Assembly (NCBI GenBank): GCA_911728435.2
Contig: OU452204.1
Coordinates: 6,138,001 to 6,202,000 of the forward strand
Origin: Apoderus coryli
Lineage: Eukaryota > Arthropoda > Insecta > Coleoptera > Attelabidae
DNA: 64,000 nt
Reading direction: 5' to 3'
Shown here piece after piece: positions 61,510-64,000 of the stretch (positions are counted from its first letter, which is position 1; each line of letters starts with the position of its first letter). Under the pieces are notes generated by a model. That model was not told the DNA's origin. It ran no database searches and worked only from the letters and a program-made list of their open reading frames with translations. A program made the position numbers and the translations under genes.

Positions 61510-64000
61510 TAAGCGTTTATTGCCCAAAAGAATAAATCCCCATACAGAGCAACATATAATACAACATTATAAATAAAGATAATACGAGTAAATCAAATTA
61601 GAGTACATTAAGTACATCCAAATCAATCAAATCATACAAACTAAAATCAATCAAAATCAAGAAACCAAACGCAATATTAAATAAAATAACAAATTAAATT
61701 CAAATGTAGACACTTACAGCATTAACATTTTACATCACACTCTCCAGTCCCCATTAAGTCGTGTACCGAACAATTAAATATATCGCAATCGTTACAGATC
61801 ATATTAAAATTATTGAACATCACAAAAACTTGCGATTTCGTGTATAGATTGGTAACAGGACGTTTGCAGTCAAACATCAATCCGTTACAACTCCCTAGCG
61901 GAACATTTATATTAATCTCAGCCAGCAAATCAGGGCAATCGATTTTACCATTTAAAAGTCCATACAAAAATTTCAAAGAAGCAAGGATTCTACGGAACTC
62001 CAAGCTACTGAAGTTAAATCTATTCCAGAGCATCGAACTATCCACCCCTCTTTCCGGATAAACACCATCAGATTTATATATGAGATATTTAAGGAATTTC
62101 CTTTGAATTTTTTCAATGGCCTACTTATGGACCTCAGAAATAGGATACCAGATGATTGAACAATACTTTAGTTTCGAACGAACGTAAGAGAAATATAATG
62201 TTTTCAATGAATTAATATTTTTAAAGCCTGTGCAATTTCTAACAATGAAACCATAAGCCCCAATCGCTTCATTCGCCTTTAAGTTAATATGAGGAACGAA
62301 AGACAATCTCGAGTCAAACGTAACACCCCAATCGGTAGAAGTTGCACATCTCGCGAGAACCGTCTGTCCAAGTCGATACTGAAAATTAAAATCAGTTTTC
62401 CTTCTCGAATAAGACATGCATTTACACTTCTTAGCATTTAGATATAGCTTGTTATTGTTACACCAACTCTCCACCGCCTCAATCTCCCTCTGAAGACCTA
62501 TGCAGTCCTCGTACGACACGATAGTGGCGAACAGCTTGACATCGTCAGCGAAAAACAACCTGTTAACTTGCAGACACTCGTTAAGATCATTAATGAAGAT
62601 CAATAAAAGCAGAGGACCCAAGTTTGAACCCTGAGGCACACCAGAGGATGCTTCTTTTTTTTTGGAATTGTAGCCATTATAAACTACATACTGTAGTCTG
62701 TTCCGAAGATATGAAATACATAACGATTTCAGGTTATTGACAAACCCATAGCTGTCCAGCTTCCGAATTAGCACCCCATGATCCAACCTGTCGAAAGCCT
62801 TGGCAAAGTCGGTAAATAACATCTAGCTGTCCCCCATATCGACAATACGCGTGGCCCTCTCTTGTGAAACAAGAATGATTAGTGAGAGTGGTCCTCTTCG
62901 GCATAAAACCGTAGAGATTCTATCACTCAAGATGGCTTCAAAGACCTTGGACAGATTCGACAGGATGCAGATCAGGTGGTAGTTGTTGATGATTGATCTC
63001 TCGCCAGACTTGTGAACTGGGACCACATGTGCCTCCTTCCATCGAACCGGGAAAGTTCCATTCTTAATTGCTAAATTAAACACTCCCACAAAGTCTTTTA
63101 TGAAAAAAGACGGTAAACCGTCAGGACCCTCCGTTAAATTATTTTTTAGTTTTTTACAGGAAAGAAAAATCTAGGGAACTCTATCACCGTTTACAACGGA
63201 TATGGAATCATCCGGCTTCAGAAATACACTTTCAAAGAACTCAGCAAATCTGTCAACAATAGCCTGAGGCTCAACATGTTCAACACCATCAAAAGACATA
63301 GTACCCGGTATTCTAGTACTATTATTTTTGGTGTGATAATATGACCAGAAGTGTTTTGGATCCTGTAATAAATTATTTTGCAACCCATCTATGTAATTAT
63401 AATATGCAACTCTGATATCCAGCTTCACCTGCCTACGTAATCCCTTGAAATGTTGCAAAAAGTCCGCATTACCTGTTCTCCTAAACTTTTTAAACTGTCC
63501 TTCTTTTCTTTTTATATTGCGAGCAATCTCAGACGTAAACCAGACTGGAAATCTACGCTTAAAATTATGATAACGCGGTACATGCTGGTCGAATACATTA
63601 AAGAGCAATTCAGAAAGCTTATCCAACGCTGAATCGACATTATCAGTCAATGACACCTCGGACCAATCCAACAAAAGAAGGGAGTTATATAAATTGGGGT
63701 ATTCGGCTTTTCTAAAGTTGTAAGGTTTAGATCCACGGTTCAATATGAACCGCCTTTGTTTCTTAATAACAGTTACAAAAGTACCATTCAGAGCTGGATG
63801 AAAATTATCCTCAACAACCAGTGAATGATGATCATGTCGCACCACGCAAATCATGTTAGAGATCATTAGATCTAGTAGGTGGCCTAAGGCATTGAAAATG
63901 TTATTGTGTTGGTTAAAATTATAAAAGTCTAAAAAATTGTGAATGGCTACCAGTTTAGTTGCTGAGTCGTTATTGATAGGGCCAAAATGAGTATTAAAAT
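61510..64000 (-). pseudogene. Jockey/CR1-like LINE, long and fairly well preserved
   Basis: It runs off the right edge. From 64000 leftward the minus strand encodes the end of the endonuclease (LLDLMISNMICVVRHDHHSL, then EDNFHPAL), a linker with RYHNFKRRFPVWFTSEIARN, and the RT. The RT shows FPVRWKEAHVVPVHKSGERS, LFTDFAKAFDRLDHGVLIRK, SGVPQGSNLGPLLLLIFIND and the catalytic FFADDVKLFA. The thumb has STDWGVTFDSRLSFVPHINL and the C-terminus ERGVDSSMLWNRFNF. The four long frames share one phase. They are interrupted by stops near 63169, 62823 and 62121, and by a segment at about 62820-62950 that reads better one frame over (GFMPKRTTLTNHS). The 3' end is near 61510 with a TTTATTTA-type tail. Confidence 0.88.

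Overview
This window is insect nuclear DNA. It is AT-rich with very low gene density. Three small coding exons on the minus strand match the N-terminal part of an Iroquois-class homeobox gene, and the best fit is mirror (mirr). Almost everything else recognisable is transposon wreckage typical of insects: mariner, Tc1, pogo, hAT, PIF/Harbinger, Crypton, Gypsy, BEL/Pao and non-LTR LINEs. I cannot name the insect order from sequence alone. No bacterial features, CRISPR arrays, rRNA or intact tRNA genes were seen.

Host gene. The mirr-like gene runs right to left. A 13-codon first exon lies at 34852-34890 and is followed by a 22.8 kb intron full of transposons. Exons 2 and 3 lie at 11824-12046 and 11596-11729, separated by a 94 bp intron. 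The reading phases of all three join correctly. The homeodomain exons are not visible and must lie off the left edge, so 1-11595 is intron 3. A 21-codon upstream ORF precedes the start codon. Probable promoter and 5'UTR DNA lies at about 34982-35960, and a GC-rich block at 37276-37500 may be regulatory.

Layout. 1-11.6 kb (intron 3): mariner fragments, an internally deleted Gypsy element, a TIR element and a LINE. 12-34.9 kb (intron 1): a decayed Crypton whose frame is rejoined by removing an intron-like segment, LINE pieces, a perfect 63-bp fold-back, an inverted-duplicated BEL/Pao relic and a palindromic mariner. 34.9-49 kb: putative promoter, two small Harbinger derivatives (one carrying a MADF-like ORF), a mariner relic, a LINE relic and an unexplained cluster of TGACGA words. 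49-64 kb: nested inverted LINE/MITE structure, pogo, hAT, Tc1 and mariner relics (one mariner nearly complete), a 472-bp fold-back and a long minus-strand LINE that runs off the right edge.

Most unusual signal. Several unrelated loci carry a short hairpin cassette of the form CUGAnGA, a stem whose paired bases differ between loci, then GAAAC. This is the conserved core of the hammerhead ribozyme. Two of the cassettes lie inside inverted-repeat elements that share GTCTGCTCCACA in their arms. I could not find a convincing helix I or a good cleavage context, so catalysis is a hypothesis only.
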